DNA of 64,000 bases from Procambarus clarkii (lineage: Eukaryota; Arthropoda; Malacostraca; Decapoda; Cambaridae), in assembly GCF_040958095.1 (NCBI RefSeq), contig NC_091173.1:15909530-15973529 (forward strand). The letters are read 5' to 3'. A program made the position numbers and the translations under genes. Under the pieces are notes generated by a model. That model ran no database searches. It saw nothing but the letters and a program-made list of their open reading frames with translations, and was not told where the DNA came from. Each line of letters starts with the position of its first letter. Positions within the stretch are counted from its first letter, which is position 1. Below, one piece after another: positions 24,892 through 36,427 of the stretch.

Positions 24892-24893
<2 letters not shown>
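24560..24893 (-). pseudogene. LINE 3' fragment
   Basis: Reverse of the 18.3-20.2 kb element: tail (GTACTCACCTAATTGT x2) at 24570-24600, then KWN-, MSHRDVRKN- and TGGTRTR-encoding sequence up to the GIDRV segment. Very high identity to the long copy. Confidence 0.88.

Positions 24894-24985
<92 letters not shown>
24894..24985 (+). repeat. (GT)n microsatellite between two LINE tails
   Basis: About 90 bp, pure. Directly abuts the tail of the next LINE copy. Confidence 0.97.
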
Positions 24986-24988
<3 letters not shown>

Positions 24989-25500
24989 CACCTAATTGTG
25001 CTTGCGGGGGTTGAGCTCTGGCCCTTTGGTCCCGCCCCTCAACTGTCAACCAACTGGTGTACAGATTCCTGAGCCTACTGGGCTCTATCATATCTACATT
25101 TAAAATTGTGCATGGAGTCAGCCTCCACCACATCACTGCCTAATGCACTCCTTTGCTTAACTACTCTGACACTGAAAAAATCATTCTAATGTCTCTATGG
25201 CTCATTTGGGTCCTCAGTTTCCACCTGTGTCTCCTTGTGTGTGTTTTCCACCCGTGTTAAACCGTCTGTCTTTATCTACACTATCAATTTCCCTAAGATT
25301 TTTCATATGGCAATCGTGTCTCCGCTAACTCATCTTCCAGTGTCGTGAGGTTTAATTCACGTAGCTTTTCTTTGTAGTTCTGGAAGTAATATACTGGCGT
25401 ACCTTGGGCTCTCTCGAACTTCGTTTTGTGCTTGACTAGATATAGACTCCACGCTGGAGCCGCATACTTCAGGAATGGTCTGACATACGTGGTATGTCCC
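24986..25500 (-). pseudogene. LINE C-terminal fragment
   Basis: The minus strand reads TTYVRPFLKYAAPAWSLYLV then KHKTKFERAQ, LRELNLTTLED, and the usual 3' tail at its low-coordinate end. Several indels. Confidence 0.8.
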
Positions 25501-25681
25501 CTCCCACCACCCCTGCCATCATTATGCAACCACTCCCACCATCACCACCCAACCACCCCAACCACTCAGTAATTAACAGTTTGATATACTAATTACAGAA
25601 ACATTTGTAAACTAAAATACTGTCACCAGAAGGTATTTAAACTCACATCTTCAGGTACACCAGCTGACCAGTACACCATCT

Positions 25682-25802
25682 TGTGCACTGGTACACTACA
25701 CCCAGACCACTACACCATCATGGTGCACTGGTACACTACACCCAGACCACTACACCATCATGGTGCACTAGTACACTACACCCAGACCAGTACACCATCA
25801 AG
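25682..25802 (+). repeat. 40-bp tandem repeat, 3 units
   Basis: Units of CACTACACCATCATGGTGCA plus CTRGTACACTACACCCAGAC. Confidence 0.93.
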
Positions 25803-26179
25803 ACATAGCTCTCCTCACCACATCCTAAGACACAAACAACACCCAGCTGGACACACCTACACCCAGGCACCCAAACAAGGCGACAACTGTGCCTCTCTCT
25901 GGAGTCGTCTCCGGCTGACCCCTCTAGCTCCACCAGGGGACGTTATAAGCCAGTAGATCTCAAAAAAGAAAATAGAATAAATCACTGTAAACTGTTTACA
26001 CTGTACCCCTGGCAGGCTGGCGCTCCTCTCCCACACGGACCAGTCCGCGTATTTACGTATTTACGCGGGGATTCAACTTATCACAGAGGGATTTACGGGA
26101 GGGATTTACATGAATTATATCGTTATGAGTAGTGGAGGCTCGCGCGCGCACGTGTGTGGGTGCAGTATCCACACAGTGT

Positions 26180-26185
26180 ATGTGT

Positions 26186-26271
<86 letters not shown>
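26180..26271 (+). repeat. (GT)n microsatellite
   Basis: About 90 bp abutting the 3' tail of the SINE that follows. Confidence 0.97.
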
Positions 26272-26272
<1 letters not shown>

Positions 26273-26552
26273 GACCTAGTTGTGCTTGTGGGGGTTGAGT
26301 TCTGCTCTTTCGGCCCGCCTCTCAACTGTCAATCAACTGTTATTAACTACTATTTCCCCCCCCCCCCCCACACACACACCAGGAAGCAGCCCCGGTGACA
26401 ACTGGCTAACTCCCAGGTACCTATTTACTGCTAGGTAACAGAGGCATTAGGGTGAAAGAAACTCTACCCATTGTTTTTCGCCGGCATCCGGGATCGAACC
26501 CGGGACCACAGGATCACGAGTCCAGTGTTCTGTCCGCTCAGCCACCGGCTCC
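26272..26552 (-). mobile_element. tRNA-derived SINE with LINE-type 3' tail, near full length
   Basis: The minus strand starts GGGAGCCGGTGGCTGAGCGG (A box TGGCTGAGCGG), has an anticodon-like arm CTGGACTCGTGATCCTG (loop triplet CGT) and B box GGGTTCGATCCC. A body with TAGCAGTAAATAGGTACCTG and a (TG)n/G-run follow, then TTGATTGACAGTTGAGAGGC ... AACCCCCACAAGCACAACTA, which matches the tail of the LINE at 18.3 kb. Pol III-type head with a LINE-derived tail is classic SINE architecture. Confidence 0.88.
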
Positions 26553-26562
26553 CTGTGTGTGT

Positions 26563-26920
26563 ACTCACCTAATTGTGCTTGCGGGAGTTGAGCTCTGACT
26601 CTTTAGTCCCGCCTCTCAACCGCCAATCAACTGGTGTACAGATTCCTGAGCCTACTGGGCTCTGCCATATCTACATTTAAAACTGTGCATGGAGTCAGCC
26701 TCCACCACATCACTTCCTAACGTATTCCATTTGTCAACCACTCTGACACGAAAAAAGTTCTTTCTAATATTTCTATGGCTCATTTGGGCACTCAGTTTCC
26801 ACCTGTGTCCCCTTGTGCGTGTGCCCCTTGTGTTAAATAGCGTCTCTGTCTACCCTATCAATTCCCTTGAGAATCTTGAATGTGGTGATCATTTCCCCCC
26901 CAACTATTCTGTCTTCCAGC

Positions 26921-26925
<5 letters not shown>
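26563..26925 (-). pseudogene. LINE 3' fragment
   Basis: Same tail and C-terminal coding text (KWNTLGSDVVEAD-like, MSHRNIRKN-like) as the other copies. It ends at the (CA)n at 26922. Confidence 0.83.

Positions 26926-26980
<55 letters not shown>
26922..26980 (+). repeat. (CA)n microsatellite
   Basis: About 58 bp interrupting LINE-derived DNA. Confidence 0.95.
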
Positions 26981-26983
<3 letters not shown>

Positions 26984-26994
26984 TTGTGTGTGTG

Positions 26995-27085
26995 TTTGTG
27001 TATCACAGCTGACAGTGCACATGTGTGTGCATCACAGCTGACAGTGCACATGTGTGTGTGCATCACAGCTGACAGTGCACATGTT
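26995..27085 (+). repeat. About 32-bp tandem (CATCACAGCTGACAGTGCAC), 3 units
   Basis: Three units of ATCACAGCTGACAGTGCACA plus TGTGTGTG variants. Confidence 0.93.
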
Positions 27086-27324
27086 GCTCTAGGTGGCTAC
27101 AGTGATGGGCGGGTCTCTACTCACTGCTCTGCTGCCCGGGTCCTCTCAAACTTCACAACAATCCTTTTACCTCATACCTCTCTTCACCTAGCAATAATCA
27201 GCGTCCCGGGAGGTAGGCAGCTGTTGTGCGCTGCAGGGGGGGGGGGGGGAGGGGATCCTGGATAACCCTAACAAGCTTCCTGGGCCCCGAACAGGGAGAA
27301 TCATAACTTTGCTATGTCTGTATT

Positions 27325-27430
27325 AATGTCCAGTAACCAATGTATCACTGTCAGCCTCTGTTATGGTTCTTCTCGTTAACTTTGCATCATCGGGGAAACA
27401 ATGATATGAAGGAGCCAATTTCCTGTGTCA
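27325..27430 (-). pseudogene. LINE reverse transcriptase active-site fragment
   Basis: The minus strand reads SLFPDDAKLTRRTITE, a relic of MFADDAK with Ala changed to Pro. Too short to place further. Confidence 0.55.
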
Positions 27431-27982
27431 GTCGTTGGCGTATATTTGGAAGAGATTGGTTGCTGGCTACGGCCGCCTCTCCTCGCCACCTTGGCCAGAT
27501 CTTGTCTGGGACCCTGGCTTTACTTCCAGCTTCTTTACTTGTTTACTTTCTGGTGCCACCTTCATCTTGGTGAGGTAATGTAGGGTAAGGGCTAAGCCAG
27601 CAGTAGCACTGTATAGAACACGGGAAGGATATGAGACAGACTAAGAACTGGGGAGGGTAAGACAATTATGCGGAGACAGCCCTCTATAATTACCCAAGTT
27701 ATAGGTTGAGAGCGACGTTCGTGGTGTCTTCTCTATAATCTTAAGAATGTCCAAGTTTTGAAGCTTGTGATAGTTTCGAAAACACGAGAGGGAAAACACT
27801 TCCCTCTCGTGTTTGCCATCCGTCTCCACTTTGTATGGAAAAGGCAATTTTCGTAAGTTTTTCTGCAATTTTTTCTTTAATTTGTTGTTGATCTTGGAAT
27901 TTTAAAAATGCATATATATCACATTTATACGTGGTGATCCAGTCTCTTTAACGTTATGAATATACACACCCACACTATCTAT

Positions 27983-27984
<2 letters not shown>

Positions 27985-28074
<90 letters not shown>
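27985..28074. repeat. (TA)n microsatellite
   Basis: About 85 bp of pure TA. Confidence 0.97.
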
Positions 28075-28077
<3 letters not shown>

Positions 28078-28135
28078 AGTACCACCTCTGGCTGGAAGAA
28101 GGGGGACCCATAGCCTCGGAGGAAACCACGGAGGA
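28075..28135. repeat. 80-bp interspersed unit next to (TA)n, copy 2 (partial)
   Basis: GGGAGTACCACCTCTGGC to GGAGGAAACCACGG, sandwiched between two (TA)n tracts. Confidence 0.8.
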
Positions 28136-28146
28136 AATTATATATA

Positions 28147-28149
<3 letters not shown>

Positions 28150-28231
<82 letters not shown>
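28150..28231. repeat. (TA)n microsatellite
   Basis: About 80 bp of pure TA at the left border of the Penelope-like element. Confidence 0.97.
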
Positions 28232-28234
<3 letters not shown>

Positions 28235-28441
28235 TGGCATATATTCATAGCAGTCTAAATATTAGTATATTTTGGTAGCAGTCTTTCGTGTAAACATATA
28301 TTGTTGAATATGACCGAAAGTGTAAGATTAATGATTCTAACACGAATTTTTTTCGTCTTAGAATCGCGTTTTAGTTTTTCTTCACTGTCGAGTGAAGTTG
28401 AAAAATTACCTCTCCAAAGTTCATTTCCACAAGTTTTTATG

Positions 28442-28493
28442 GTTTGACGCCAAGGGATGCATTTCGCAGGACACTACTTACATTTTCAAAAAC
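28442..28493 (-). ncRNA. Hammerhead-like ribozyme relic, left arm
   Basis: Minus strand: stem I GUUU/AAAC, core UUGAAAA, weakened stem II (one mismatch), GAAA, stem III UGC/GCG, cleavage-type UC. Positions 3 and 8 are U and A as in the right-arm copy. Confidence 0.45.
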
Positions 28494-28565
28494 AAATTTA
28501 TTATGCTGTTGCAAAGACTTATATTCACTTATATTGTTTGTTAAGACTTCTCTCTTAAGACTTAA

Positions 28566-28760
28566 GACAGAGAAGTCTTAACAAACAACATAGAAATCAT
28601 CGATAGATACAGCAATAGCAGGCGGCTCGACATCTGCGAGGCACTACACATCAAAAAGTTAACACCATCAATCAACAGCCAATTAATGCACAACTATATT
28701 CTACCCACTTCAAGACTCCGTGCCAATATAGAAGCATCAAGAGGAAGTATGGGCCAATAG
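28566..28760 (+). pseudogene. Penelope-like polyprotein C-terminus (GIY-YIG end)
   Basis: A 64-codon frame ending TAG at 28758. It contains SRRLDICEALHIKKLTPSIN, the E...hhIKK..PSIN pattern found at the C-terminus of Penelope GIY-YIG endonucleases, then NYILPTSRLRANIEASRG. The reverse transcriptase part is missing. Confidence 0.65.
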
Positions 28761-28955
28761 GCCCTTTGCAGTTACTTCTATTCTTATGCTCTCATATATC
28801 CAATTAATACCCACTGTTCCGTGTTCTGTCTTGTGTTTGTCACAAGTTTGTTCACCTCATCCAAAATTGTTGTACCATATTACCTCACCCAATTGCCAGT
28901 ATAAATATGGAAGCAAATGGCGTGTTTACAGGTTACAGTTGTGTGTGTAAACTAA

Positions 28956-29011
28956 AGTCTTTGAAAATGTAATAGGTAATTACGAAACGCGTCGAGGCAT
29001 CGCGTCAGACT
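28956..29011 (+). ncRNA. Hammerhead-like ribozyme, right arm
   Basis: Type I-like order: stem I AGUCU (28956-28960) with AGACU (29007-29011); core UUGAAAA (28961-28967); an extra U; stem II GUAAU/AUUAC (28969-28983); GAAA (28984-28987); stem III CGCG/CGCG (28988-29004); UC (29005-29006). All pairs are perfect. The canonical C3 and G8 are replaced by U and A. The extra U between A9 and stem II is also unusual. Penelope-like elements are known to carry hammerheads in their pseudo-LTRs, which supports the call. Confidence 0.6.
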
Positions 29012-29172
29012 AGAAATATAAATGAATTTTGGAGAATTGATTTTTCACTTACCATCGACAGTAAAAAGAAACGTAAGAAATATGGAGAAAATTCGTGTTA
29101 GAATTATTAATCATACTTTTTCGGTCATATTTAACAACATATGTTTACAAGAAAGACTGCTACCAAACTATA

Positions 29173-29565
<393 letters not shown>

Positions 29566-30060
29566 GTAAACAATGGAGGGGGAAGGGGAGAGCGGAAGAG
29601 GTGGGGGGTGTGAGACGGAAGAGAGGGGGTGCGAGAGACAGGGAAGAGAGGGAGGGAGAGAAAAGTAAAGGGAAGAGAGAAGTAAGAATTAAAACGAGGT
29701 GAAGAGAGATGTGTGAGTGTTAGAGAATAAAGGAAAGCGAATGGAGGGAGTGAAAAAATGACCGATGAGAGGGAGCGTGTGAGGGTAGGGAGAGAAGAAA
29801 GGGAAAAAGAGAATGAGGAAGAAGAGAGGGAAGGGGAAGTGTTCGATAAGAGTGATGGGAAGGGAAAGGGGAAGGAATCAGGAAAGAGGGAGGGGTGATG
29901 GGATGGAGGGAGTGACGTGAGGGAAGGTGGAGAAGGGAAGGAAGGAGCCAGGGAAGGGATGGAGTGAGGAGAAGGAAGGAAGGAAGGGACCATGGGAGAG
30001 AGGGAGTGAGGGGAAGGAATGGGGTAGAGGGTTAGGAAGGAGTCAGGGGGTGGGAGGAAT
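29566..30060 (+). repeat. Purine-rich (GGAAG/GAGGG) low-complexity region
   Basis: About 490 bp of strand-asymmetric G+A. The 183-codon minus-strand Ser/Pro/Leu frame is compositional. Confidence 0.85.
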
Positions 30061-30136
30061 ATGGTCAAATTCTTCCCCTTTATTTTCTGTTGACATATCG
30101 TAATGGTTTTCATGGGATTAAATGGCTTTTATCATA

Positions 30137-30139
30137 CGC

Positions 30140-30226
<87 letters not shown>
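30137..30226 (+). repeat. (GT)n microsatellite
   Basis: About 88 bp, followed by a LINE tail of the second subfamily. Confidence 0.97.
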
Positions 30227-30227
<1 letters not shown>

Positions 30228-30234
30228 TTACTAC

Positions 30235-30330
30235 TTTTATTTACTATTTGTGCCTGCAGAATCGAGCTATTAGCTCTAACACCCTGCTTTTCTAACTAAT
30301 CTACCGGCTGTGTTATTCTATAACTGTCAC
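30235..30330 (-). mobile_element. LINE tail fragment, second subfamily
   Basis: TATTTGTGCCTGCAGAATCG then AGCTATTAGCTCTAACACCC, the tail seen at 16.43, 22.9, 34.25 and 43.9 kb. Confidence 0.6.
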
Positions 30331-30716
30331 TTTTAGTCTGTTACCAAATCTTTCGTTCTCTCCTTCCCTCCTTGTGTCCATCCCGACATATTCTCTCTGT
30401 CTATTGTTTTACAATACAATACAATACAATAATTTTTTACAATAGACAGAAGTTTCTGTCTATTGCTCCCAACAGCTTACATCACCAGGTCTCATATCGT
30501 CCTCCTGCATCCCAGTTTATTCCACTTCGGTTGAAATCCCCCATGATAAGATTAGTTTATTTTTTCAGTGGGCCATCCTATCTGCCTGTTGGATTATTTC
30601 CACACAAGACCTGCTTACATTCTCACTGATGTCTGGGTCTTGTGCTAGTCAGCAGAGGCTGCTAAACACTACTACTGACTTATATGTTAGTGTGTACATC
30701 CGCGCGGTTGTGTGGG

Positions 30717-30852
30717 TGTTGTGTGCGTCCGTGTACGTTGTGTGCGTCCGTGTACGTTGTGTGCGTCCGTGTACGTTGTGTGCGTCCGTGTACGTTGTGT
30801 GCGTCCGTGTACGTTGTGTGCGTCCGTGTACGTTGTGTGCGTCCGTGTACGT
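30717..30852 (+). repeat. 19-bp tandem (GTGTGCGTCCGTGTACGTT), about 7 units
   Basis: Nearly identical units. As 19 is not a multiple of three, all three frames stay open and encode Val/Arg/Cys repeats. Confidence 0.96.
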
Positions 30853-31121
30853 GCTCACATGTATGTGCGTGTCTGGATGTCATTACCACCGACGTGTATT
30901 AATGCCGTGTTTGTGTTTGGACAAGCAGGAAAATCAATAAGCCTCAACACTGAGCACAAAAGCGATTTCACGCAGCTTAAGTGTTTGAATGACCCGGAAT
31001 TAGTAATGTTTACTGTGGGATATAAATGGTCATGTAAAAAAAAAATCACAAATTTAGCTTAAATGTCAAGCTACAAAGATATAAAATAATTATTGTAATA
31101 AGGTTATAGAAAGTAAGAGTT

Positions 31122-31234
<113 letters not shown>

Positions 31235-32465
31235 GGAGGAGAGCAAACGGAGCATGAGAAAATAAATATAAGCACAAGTGAGAAAAAGTTGGCGCAAGAT
31301 GTCATGTGTTTAGCTAAGAGTTGCCAGTGACTTTTTTTTATTTAAGTCCGTGCCAGTTTTTTCGTGTGTTGTGGGAGGATAACTTGAGGGGCTAATGGGG
31401 ATCTTCATATGGGAATATGAAGCGACGTTTAAGGAAGTTGCATAAAAAATTTAAAGTTACACGTAAAAGAAGCAAAGAATGTTGAAACATTAATTAATCG
31501 CGCGGGAGACGGCAACTATCATGGTTTTTCCAAGTTGGTAACACTGCGTATAATATTTAGCATTTTTTCTGTTTAATCTCTGTTTATATATTTTTGGCTT
31601 CAGATTTATTAGGTGGTTCAACACTCAGTAGCTCCCAGGGTGAGGGTGTTGCGTGGACGACGACTGAACTGAACACAGATGCTAGAGAATTAAGTCCATC
31701 TATAATTTATAACTATAATATAATGTTTTAAGGTTTGAAAGTGGGCCTTGGGTGTACATAGTTATTTCCACACCTCTAAATCTACTATATTACATCTATG
31801 ACCAATATCCATGCATTTAGACCTATTCCTATGCCTCTAGAGCCATACCCATGCCTCTTACATTCACTTCTATGCCTCTAGTTCCACACATCCGTGCTTC
31901 TAGACCAACATCTATAACGGCAAAGTCCACTCGCACGCCTCTAGACTCCCTCACCTCTGCTGCGACTGCCTCTCACCTGTCTCTAGATCAACTATCGAGC
32001 CTCTATAACCCATTCCCATGCCTCTATGATTACTTCATTGAATTGCCAAGTTAGTTACATATTTCTAGAATAGTTCTAGCGCCCTTATAGAGGGACTCCA
32101 CTCTCCACCGCTGGACCGCTCCCATACCCGCCAGCAAACCCCCGTGACTCTAAAACTTTTCCATGGCATTACTGTTGACACTGGCACGGCAGGCACGTGA
32201 CTTATGGGCGTGGGTGCAGCCGTGGACCCTGGCGTGGAGGTGACCACGGGCGTGAACATTTAGGCGTAGGAACGTCTAAGATGCGTTGAAGAATGAATAC
32301 GTTGCAGGTGGCCGGAGACATGCCTCACCTGGCGCAGTTGGTGCCTGTCCCGACGCCAGCTGACGCCATAAAACATGCCCTGCTTACCTACTTCTTAGTA
32401 TTATCTTACTGGTACTCACCTGGTTCTTGCATGGTATTCATCCAGTCCTCACTTAGTGTTCAAAT
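31235..32465. other. Single-copy interval with degenerate ATGCCTCTAGA-type repeats
   Basis: From about 31800 to 32040 CATGCCTCTAG recurs at irregular spacing. No coding region was recognised in the rest. Confidence 0.45.
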
Positions 32466-32469
32466 GATG

Positions 32470-32900
32470 GTCACTTTACACTCAGTACTCACCTGTATCT
32501 CCCATCTGGAAAATACACAAAACAAAATTAGAGAACTTAAGAGGACCCAAGTAAGGTTCTATGCCTCGGGAGCATGCGATATCGTAACCATGTCGGGAGA
32601 AGTCGACATGATTACGATATATAAGATTCGTAAAGTTAAGAATCTTGAATTGATTGAAAAAGTGAAGAAATGTAAATATGTAGCAAGAGGAGACATGGGC
32701 GGTAACTAGGAACGTAGATAGAACACTGAGATGTAAGAAAATATTGATTCTGTGTACGAGAAGTTGGCAAGACAAATTAATTTAGCTGAACGGGAAGGTG
32801 ATACGAGACTAATTCCATACATAGTGTAAAGAGTAGGTGTGCTAAGAAGAGGGTCACGGGACCGAAGACTTAAATTCTGGGTCCCAGGAGCTGAAACTGA
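32470..32900 (+). pseudogene. LINE C-terminal fragment, diverged
   Basis: The plus-strand reading SGEVDMITIYKIRKVKNLEL IEKV parallels RGDMITTYKILRGIDRV of the long LINE. It is followed by a degraded C-terminus and tail. Confidence 0.6.
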
Positions 32901-32939
32901 AGCTTGTACGTACATCCACATATAGATGAGTACATATAT

Positions 32940-33075
32940 TCTCTCTCTTCTTCACTCCCTGTTCCTCCTCCTTTCTTCTTTCACCATGTTCCCCTTTCCT
33001 CATTCTTTCCCCTCTCCTCCTCTTCCCTTTTACCTTATTCCTCCCTTCTACTCTGCCTCTTACCCCTCCATATAT
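32940..33075 (+). repeat. CT-rich low-complexity tract
   Basis: Pyrimidine-biased (CTCTTCC, CTCCTCC) sequence; the Ser/Leu/Pro frames here are compositional. Confidence 0.75.
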
Positions 33076-33304
33076 TATCTCGGTGTTCCACCTCCGTGGC
33101 TCTCTGCCCAACCCCACCCTTCACCCCCGCAAGACGCCGCTGAACTACAGCCGTGAATAACACAAAAATATGTTATGTAAATACCAGGCAATAATTCACA
33201 CCAGCGTGTTATTACCACAAACCCTCTCCCGGTGTGGTTACTGCCTCAGAAACAAATATATAATTTGTATGGATGAGAGAGTGAGTGTTGCGAGTGACTC
33301 ACAC

Positions 33305-34300
33305 ACACACACCTAGTTGTGCTTCCACGGCCGGGCATAGGCTCTTAAGCCCCGCCTTTGGACCATCATTAGTTCAGTGCAGTGACTCTTTACACTCGTT
33401 TTCCTTATCATATTTACACTTAAAGCTGTGTATTGAATTGGCTTCGACAACTTCCTCATCTAGTCCGCTCAATTTATTTACGACTCTTAGACTGAACAAG
33501 CTTGTAAGTCGTTATCATGTCTACTCTGTTCCTCCCCTCCCCCCCCCCCCCAGTGTAAAGAGGTTAGATTCCCTCAGTCTTTCTTACAGCTCAGTCCCGC
33601 TTGTTCAGGAACGAACCTTGCAGCACATTTTGGGATCTTTCGGTTTTATTTCGTATTTTGTTTAGATGGAGGTTCCATGCCGGGGCAGCATACTCAATAA
33701 CAGGTCTCACAAAGGATATATACAGGGCTTGGAAAGGATCTTTGTCCAAGTTCTTTAAGGATAACCAGACGTTTGCCAGTATGGCATATGCTGCCCTTGT
33801 TATTGTGTTGATGTGTGCCTCTGGTCTTAGATCTACAGTCAATATGTCCACTGCTAAGTCTGCCTTTTTCAGAAGTAGGAATTTGCCTTCTCTTCATCCT
33901 GTACTGTATTTGAGGGCTTCTTGCTCTATCACCTATTCTCATAATCTTGCATTTATCGGGGTTAAGGTCTTATAGCCATTTCTCAAACCATCTCTGGAAA
34001 TAGTCTAGTTCATCTTGAAATGTATTGTAGTCCTCCTCAGTTCTCATTCGCCTAATTGGCTTAGCATCATCAGCAAACATGGATAAAAATTAGCTGATAG
34101 ATCGTTTACATATATTAGGAACAAGACCATTGAGGAACACAATGGTCCTGTTCCTCTCTCCATTCCGTTAGTTTTCCACTTACTATGACTCTTTGCCTTC
34201 TTTCTGAAAGTTACTCTTTCACCCACTTTAATACTCCTCCTGATACACCAGCCTGTTTGTGCCTGCAGGATCAAGCTGCTAGCTCTTGTACCTGGCCTTC
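33305..34300 (-). pseudogene. LINE fragment including reverse transcriptase active site
   Basis: Longest minus-strand copy. It reads 5'-3' from about 34300: MVLFLIYVNDL, then FADDAKPIRR around 34060-34080 (catalytic FADD kept), YVRP-type thumb FVRPVIEYAAPAWNLHLNK (about 33660-33720), DLRPEAHINTITRAAYA, and the tail CACCTAGTTGTGC at 33310. Many frameshifts. Confidence 0.75.
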
Positions 34301-34505
34301 CTGACCCTCCGTTACCTAGTGTAAAGACTCCCGACCAATCTTCTCCATCATATCAAACAGGAAACCTATTGATTGTCCCCAAGATGCAACTCACACAGCC
34401 AACTACTAGGTGTATAGAGGCATCAGGTGAAAAGACGCGTTACCAAACCCTACTGTCCTGCCGTGGGAAATGAACCCGGGATCCTGGGTTGTGTAAGAGT
34501 GAAGG
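34252..34505 (-). mobile_element. LINE tail joined to SINE-like sequence
   Basis: GCCTGCAGGATCAAGCTGCT starts a second-subfamily tail. Around 34465-34490 GAACCCGGGATCC resembles a reversed B box of a tRNA-derived head. Strongly diverged. Confidence 0.4.
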
Positions 34506-34605
34506 GGGGGTGGGGGGGGCGTCACAGATATATCAATAAAACAACACAGCAATAAAACGTCACGACACCATTACACGTGTACATATTGACTGTAAACCTT
34601 TTATC

Positions 34606-34695
34606 GTGAGAACGCTTCATCCTCACGGATTCACGGAGGCAATGGAACCTGTAGGTTAGCAAGCCGACGCTCTACCCTAGACCACAGAGAGCACA
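34606..34695 (-). repeat. Possible tRNA-derived SINE head remnant
   Basis: The minus strand reads TGGTCTAGGGTAGAGC, then an arm CGGCTTGCTAACCTACAGG (GCT in anticodon position) and GGTTCCAT. It resembles a tRNA with a decayed B box, but no closing acceptor stem was found. Confidence 0.35.
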
Positions 34696-34781
34696 CAACA
34701 CGGAGGTGGCGGCCAAAGCTTAAAAGGTTGAGGGTATAGACGAATTACAACGTTGTTAGATGTGTATATTGTGTCCTACAG

Positions 34782-35028
34782 TACAACATGGAGCCCCACG
34801 CTACATACCCAGTATGTTGTGCCCTATAACACAGCATGGAGCCCCACGCTACATACCCAGTATGTTGTGCCCTATAACACAGCATGGAGCCCCACGCTAC
34901 ATACCCAGTATGTTGTGCCCTATAACACAGCATGGAGCCCCACGCTACATACCCAGTATGTTGTGCCCTATAACACAGCATGGAGCCCCACGCTACATAC
35001 CCAGTATGTTGTGCCCTATAACACAACA
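34782..35028. repeat. 48-bp tandem repeat, about 5 units
   Basis: Identical units of CATGGAGCCCCACGCTACAT, then ACCCAGTATGTTGTGCCC, then TATAACACAG. Very recent expansion. Open frames on both strands are repeat products. Confidence 0.97.
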
Positions 35029-35194
35029 GACAGCATCATCGGAGAACAACGGGTGTGTAGAGTTGTAGCACAGTACCAAATTGTTCCTCGTAGAACACCG
35101 ACCGGTATATAATTATCTGTTCTCTGGGTTGGTTTGTAGCCTCTTTTAAGTGCCTCTCTTATTTATGAACACCAGTGATTGTTGTGTAGTGTGT

Positions 35195-35475
35195 GTGTAC
35201 TCATCTAGTTGTGCTTGCGGCGGTTGAGCTCTGGCTCTTTGGTCCCGCCTCTCAACTGTCAATCAACTGGTGTACAGATTCCTGAGCCTACTGGGCTCTA
35301 TCATATCTACATTTCAAACTGTGTATGGAGTCAGCCTCCACCACATCACTGCTTAATGCATTCCACCTGTTAACTACTCTGACACTGAAAAAGTTCTTTC
35401 TAACGTCCCTGTGGCTCATGTGAGTACTCAGTCTCCACCTGTGTCCCCTTGTTCGCGTACCTCTGTGTACTCACC
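35195..35475 (-). pseudogene. LINE 3' fragment
   Basis: Tail and C-terminal coding text match the 18.3-20.2 kb element closely (KWN, MSHRDVRKN region). Confidence 0.85.
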
Positions 35476-35483
35476 TAGTTGTG

Positions 35484-35494
35484 TGTCTGTGTGT

Positions 35495-35581
<87 letters not shown>

Positions 35582-35608
35582 TGTGTGTGCGTGTGTGTGT
35601 GTGTGTAT
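35484..35608 (+). repeat. (GT)n microsatellite
   Basis: About 120 bp with GC interruptions, between two LINE tails. Confidence 0.97.
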
Positions 35609-36300
35609 TCACCTGGATATGCTTGCAGGGTCTAGCTAGGCTCCGAGCCCCACTTTTCGGACGTTTTTAGACTAATACAATGACTCGTTTCTCAATGACT
35701 CAAAATTGTATTATATTTACATTTTAAATTTTGAATCGAATTAGCTTCAACAACTTCTACATCTAACCTATTCCAGTTATTGACGTCTCTTAACAATGAA
35801 AAAGGTTCTTCCCAGATATTTCTGTGACTCATTTGTGTCTCTAGTTTCTATCTATAATGCCTCGTTTTGCTGTTACTAACTTTCCACAATAATGCTTTGT
35901 CTACTTTGTCAATTTTCCTTAGACTCTTATATGTTGTCTTTATCACCTGTCACCTTTATCTTTCCTTTCTTTCAGTGTGGTAAAACCCAGTTCTTTCAAT
36001 GTTTCCTCATAGTTCAATCCCATCAGCTCAGGAACCAGCTCTGTTGCATATTTTTGGACCTTTTCTAGTTTCCCCTTGTCACTACCAGTCTTCTCCTCTG
36101 CAGGCCACTACCAGTCCTCCCTCCACCAGGCCTAGATCGAGCTTTTTTAACCTATATACTTATAGTTTCTTCTAAATGCTAGTGATGCATTTTGCATACC
36201 TCGTCTCACATTCATGGCGTATAGAACTATGAAGAACACTTGGATGGGATTCCCGAAGGTTGTTCTTACATTTGTCAGTCTTGTATATGCCGCTGAACGT
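35609..36300 (-). pseudogene. Diverged LINE C-terminal fragment
   Basis: A distinct subfamily with tail CACCTGGATATGCTTGCAGG. Homologous segments can be followed to about 36300, with many stops. Confidence 0.6.
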
Positions 36301-36427
36301 ATCTAGTTTAGGTGAGCACCAGGTGATAATTTTGGGGTGATACTGAAAGACTTGGGAGCCGAGAGACCAGACGGGAACCAGTTAGGACTGACACACAGTA
36401 GAGCAGGACCAGGGCCACGGGACACGC

